Assembly: GCA_907164885.2 (NCBI GenBank) | Contig: OU015490.1 | Location: forward strand, 226,417,054 to 226,481,053 | From: Dolomedes plantarius | Taxonomy: Eukaryota; Arthropoda; Arachnida; Araneae; Dolomedidae | Reading direction: 5' to 3' | DNA length: 64,000 nt | Shown here: in pieces, positions 61,091-64,000 of the stretch | Layout: every line of letters begins with the position of its first letter | Position numbering within the stretch: position 1 is the stretch's first letter | Position numbers and translations under genes: made by a program | Notes under the pieces: model-generated | Told to the model about the DNA's origin: nothing | What the model saw: the letters and a program-made list of their open reading frames with translations, nothing else | Database searches by the model: none

Positions 61091-61143
<53 letters not shown>
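61091..61143. repeat. (TA)n tract
   Basis: About 50 bases of TA border the Tc1 element. Confidence 0.95.
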
Positions 61144-61255
61144 GTCTTTGATGCTTTTATTGGGTGGCTATACTTGTACTGTGTATTAAAGAAAGCGGGT
61201 CTAAAAAATTACAAAATCGTTCCATAAAGTGCGAACTAGCTTCAGTGTGTATATA

Positions 61256-61380
61256 CAGGGTGTCCCAAAACGACCGCATAAACTCTGCACAGCTAGATTC
61301 CTCGTTGAGAGTACATAAAAACTGCCCAAAGAAGCGTTCCTGTACGATCCATAGTTTACGAGAAAAATACATCGAGAAAA
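61256..61380 (+). mobile_element. Mariner-type end fragment
   Basis: The phrase tacagggtgtcccaaaacga matches the common cagggtgtcccaaaa form of mariner terminal repeats, with TA in front. The opposite end is missing; the sequence stops at the following (TA)n tract. Confidence 0.55.
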
Positions 61381-61381
61381 A

Positions 61382-61383
<2 letters not shown>

Positions 61384-61426
<43 letters not shown>
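61384..61426. repeat. (TA)n core of an MB repeat
   Basis: Pure TA tract in the position of the central tract of MB copy 6. Confidence 0.9.
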
Positions 61427-61428
<2 letters not shown>

Positions 61429-61429
61429 A

Positions 61430-61930
61430 AAATCCTTAAGAATAATTTTATGGATAAAATCATGTAGAAGAAAATATTCAAATTAAATCTAATCTAAAGA
61501 ATACTAAAGAATATAGTACAGTTAATATAGTACAGTTTGTAGAACATTTCTTTTACTGTATTTTAATATTTTTTTGGATAATGTCCAATCGTCTGCCGCA
61601 TTAGCAAGGAAAAAATATTTTTTGTTTATTTAGTTGTTATGCACGTGACGTTAAATTTATTTAAAGTACCAGAAAAAGAAATCACGTGATCAGCATTTAA
61701 TAAATTAAATTCTAGAAATTAATGTTTAAAAATTCACCAAAAATCAGGAAATGAAATTCGAAAAAATTTCATTTTAAAGGAATTTTTATGATCTTTCTCG
61801 TGATATAAATTTTATAACCCTCAAAGTATTATTTTAAATGCAAACTTAAAAAAAGTTTAAAAAAAACAGCTTAAACATTTAATGTAAAAAAATCTAAGAA
61901 GAATTTTTGAAAAATCATTCGTTGTGTACC
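61430..61930 (+). repeat. Microsatellite-bearing repeat MB, copy 6, ends missing
   Basis: The body blocks match copy 1 closely (tcgtctgccgcattagcaag is shared). It breaks at gtgtacccctacacaa, just before another TA tract, so head and tail are missing. Confidence 0.8.
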
Positions 61931-61935
61931 CCTAC

Positions 61936-61937
<2 letters not shown>

Positions 61938-61974
<37 letters not shown>

Positions 61975-62050
61975 TATCAATTGTTCATCAATTGTACGTT
62001 GTTCATCAATTGTTCATCAATTGCACATTGATATTCGTATTTATCATATA
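61938..62050. repeat. (TA)n, T run and short repeated phrase
   Basis: After TA and T runs, the phrase ttcatcaattgt or ttcatcaattgc occurs several times in about 50 bases. Confidence 0.7.
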
Positions 62051-62051
62051 A

Positions 62052-62055
<4 letters not shown>

Positions 62056-62117
<62 letters not shown>

Positions 62118-62190
62118 GCTTGAATTGCATATATTGACCGTTGTATTTAATTTGAATGTACTCCGTAGCGAAGTACGGGTTTTCAGCTAG
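62056..62190 (-). repeat. Microsatellite-bearing repeat MB, copy 7, head only, inverted
   Basis: On the minus strand, actagctgaaaacccgtact, then tcgctacgga and ggtcaatatatgcaattcaa, are followed by a TA core. The body is missing. Confidence 0.75.
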
Positions 62191-62191
62191 T

Positions 62192-62960
<769 letters not shown>

Positions 62961-63344
62961 ACATAAATGTTGTAAATATTATAGTTTTCTCGTGTGCCCA
63001 TTTGACCAGTACGTTGCATGGCGTTCGCTTCGGAAACTATCGTTCGGGTATGAAGCTGTCTCGTAGCTCGAATTTTAGCTCGAAACTCAAAGAAAAAAAT
63101 CGGCCGTGAGACGTCTTGTATCTCAAAAACATTGTATGTTGGGACACTCGTAAGTCGAGGTATATGAAATTTGAAACTGTATTTGAAAATTCCAATTTAG
63201 TGTTACAATTATTTAGTTATACAGTAATTTGCAATATTTACAGATGGTTAAAAGTTTTATTACAAGAGAATAAATAATTACTGTTAGTTACGATATAACG
63301 GTTATGAGAACAGGCGATTTGCTAGTCACTATATCTCTAGACCA
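62961..63344. repeat. Spacer with a probable Tigger-type MITE fragment
   Basis: At 63010-63170, tctcgtagctcgaattttag and gggacactcgtaagtcgagg are palindrome-like phrases in the style of 59431-59530. The remainder is AT-rich with no gene signal. Confidence 0.4.
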
Positions 63345-64000
63345 GGGGTTCTTAAACTTATGTAGTCCGAGGACCCCCTCTTGAACAACATTTCTTTTTG
63401 CGGACCCCATTCCAACTCTAGGCATTTTAAGTCGTTTTTGAGACTAAATTTCTGGCTCAATAATCTCATAGGCACTACGTTATAATAAATATTGGTAAAA
63501 ATGTATCGCTGGTTATTTTAATAAATGGTCTTGCGCATTTATAGAGACGAACATTTTTACTAGGGCATAGAATAAAAAAACATAAAATGAATAAAAACAG
63601 TGGTAAAAAGAATTTTAAAACTTTCAAATCATGATGCATTAAACTCATACAAACATTTTTTGGTCAAATATTGGTGAAAATAGATCTACCTTATTATAAT
63701 ATGTTTTCTGCAAATGATTTTTACTTAATGAGATGGGTGCAGTGGTTCTCTTGAAACCAGAACTGCAATGTCAGGCTCTATGTTGGAAAGTTTTATTCTG
63801 AGGTCCGATTTCTACTTTGAGTTCGTTTCTATACTTTGCTTTCATATATATAAAAGTACCGAAAAAGCCTGTATACATAAATATGTTGTGCCGAACGGAA
63901 TCAAATGTTTTAGGTCTTCATTTGCAAGTGAAGAGTAATCAGATCCGAGAAATAACCAAAAGTTTGAGAGTTCAGTTTTGTTGCATTGTAGTTTCAAAGA
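63345..64000. mobile_element. Possible hAT-type element, left end only
   Basis: The phrase caggggttcttaaacttatg, followed by ccgaggaccccc and gcggaccccat, is typical of hAT-type terminal regions and recalls caggtattctcaac at 58259. The other end lies outside the window or is lost. The rest to 64000 shows no frame. Confidence 0.45.

Overview
The window looks like AT-rich, gene-poor, transposon-packed eukaryotic DNA. No host protein-coding gene, rRNA or free-standing tRNA gene could be supported. The mix (several Tc1 subfamilies, DD41D mariner-like elements, piggyBac, a hAT-type element, a Helitron helicase fragment, Ty3/gypsy pieces, tRNA-derived SINEs and long (TA)n tracts) suggests an arthropod, perhaps a spider. 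That placement is an inference, because no diagnostic host gene is present.

The largest-scale structure is an old duplication. A non-coding tract at about 4.49-27.9 kb (copy A) is repeated in the same order at about 42.66-59.4 kb (copy B). By eye the best blocks are near 90 percent identical, with many indels. Each copy was later broken up by different insertions, so one acts as the empty site for the other. In copy B one block (56.1-57.5 kb) is inverted relative to copy A (25.03-26.83 kb). A short third match lies at 37.32-37.50 kb.

Layout: 0-4.4 kb holds a microsatellite-bearing repeat, a Tc1 relic and an LTR-like stretch. 4.5-16.2 kb is copy A, carrying a DD41D mariner-like relic, a Tc1 element, a SINE, and a broken piggyBac with an LTR-like insertion inside it. 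16.2-18.9 kb holds a second piggyBac end and a decayed gypsy element (protease and integrase). 19.0-21.2 kb is a Tc1 element set in long (TA)n tracts, plus a small MITE. 21.2-27.9 kb is copy A again, with a SINE split by a TTAA-flanked MITE and another TIR element. 28.3-37.0 kb holds three Tc1 elements (one with an intact 339-residue transposase), a DD41D element, a gypsy RNase H relic and a probable LTR. 37.57-40.99 kb is a gag-only LTR retrotransposon on the minus strand. 41.4-42.2 kb is a long-armed foldback element. 42.66-59.4 kb is copy B, with a Helitron helicase fragment, a 202-bp tandem repeat, two Tc1 elements, a second foldback element, two pogo-type MITEs and a hAT-type element with an 8-bp duplication. 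59.7-64 kb holds another Tc1 element and inverted copies of the microsatellite-bearing repeat.

There is no operon or pathway here. What connects the parts is transposition history: SINE copies that predate and postdate the duplication, elements nested in elements, and repeats that carry (TA)n tracts into which other elements then insert. Only one transposase frame (28539-29558) is intact, and even it seems to lack about 13 residues present in a sibling copy. The gag frame (38499-40453) is broken by one frameshift.
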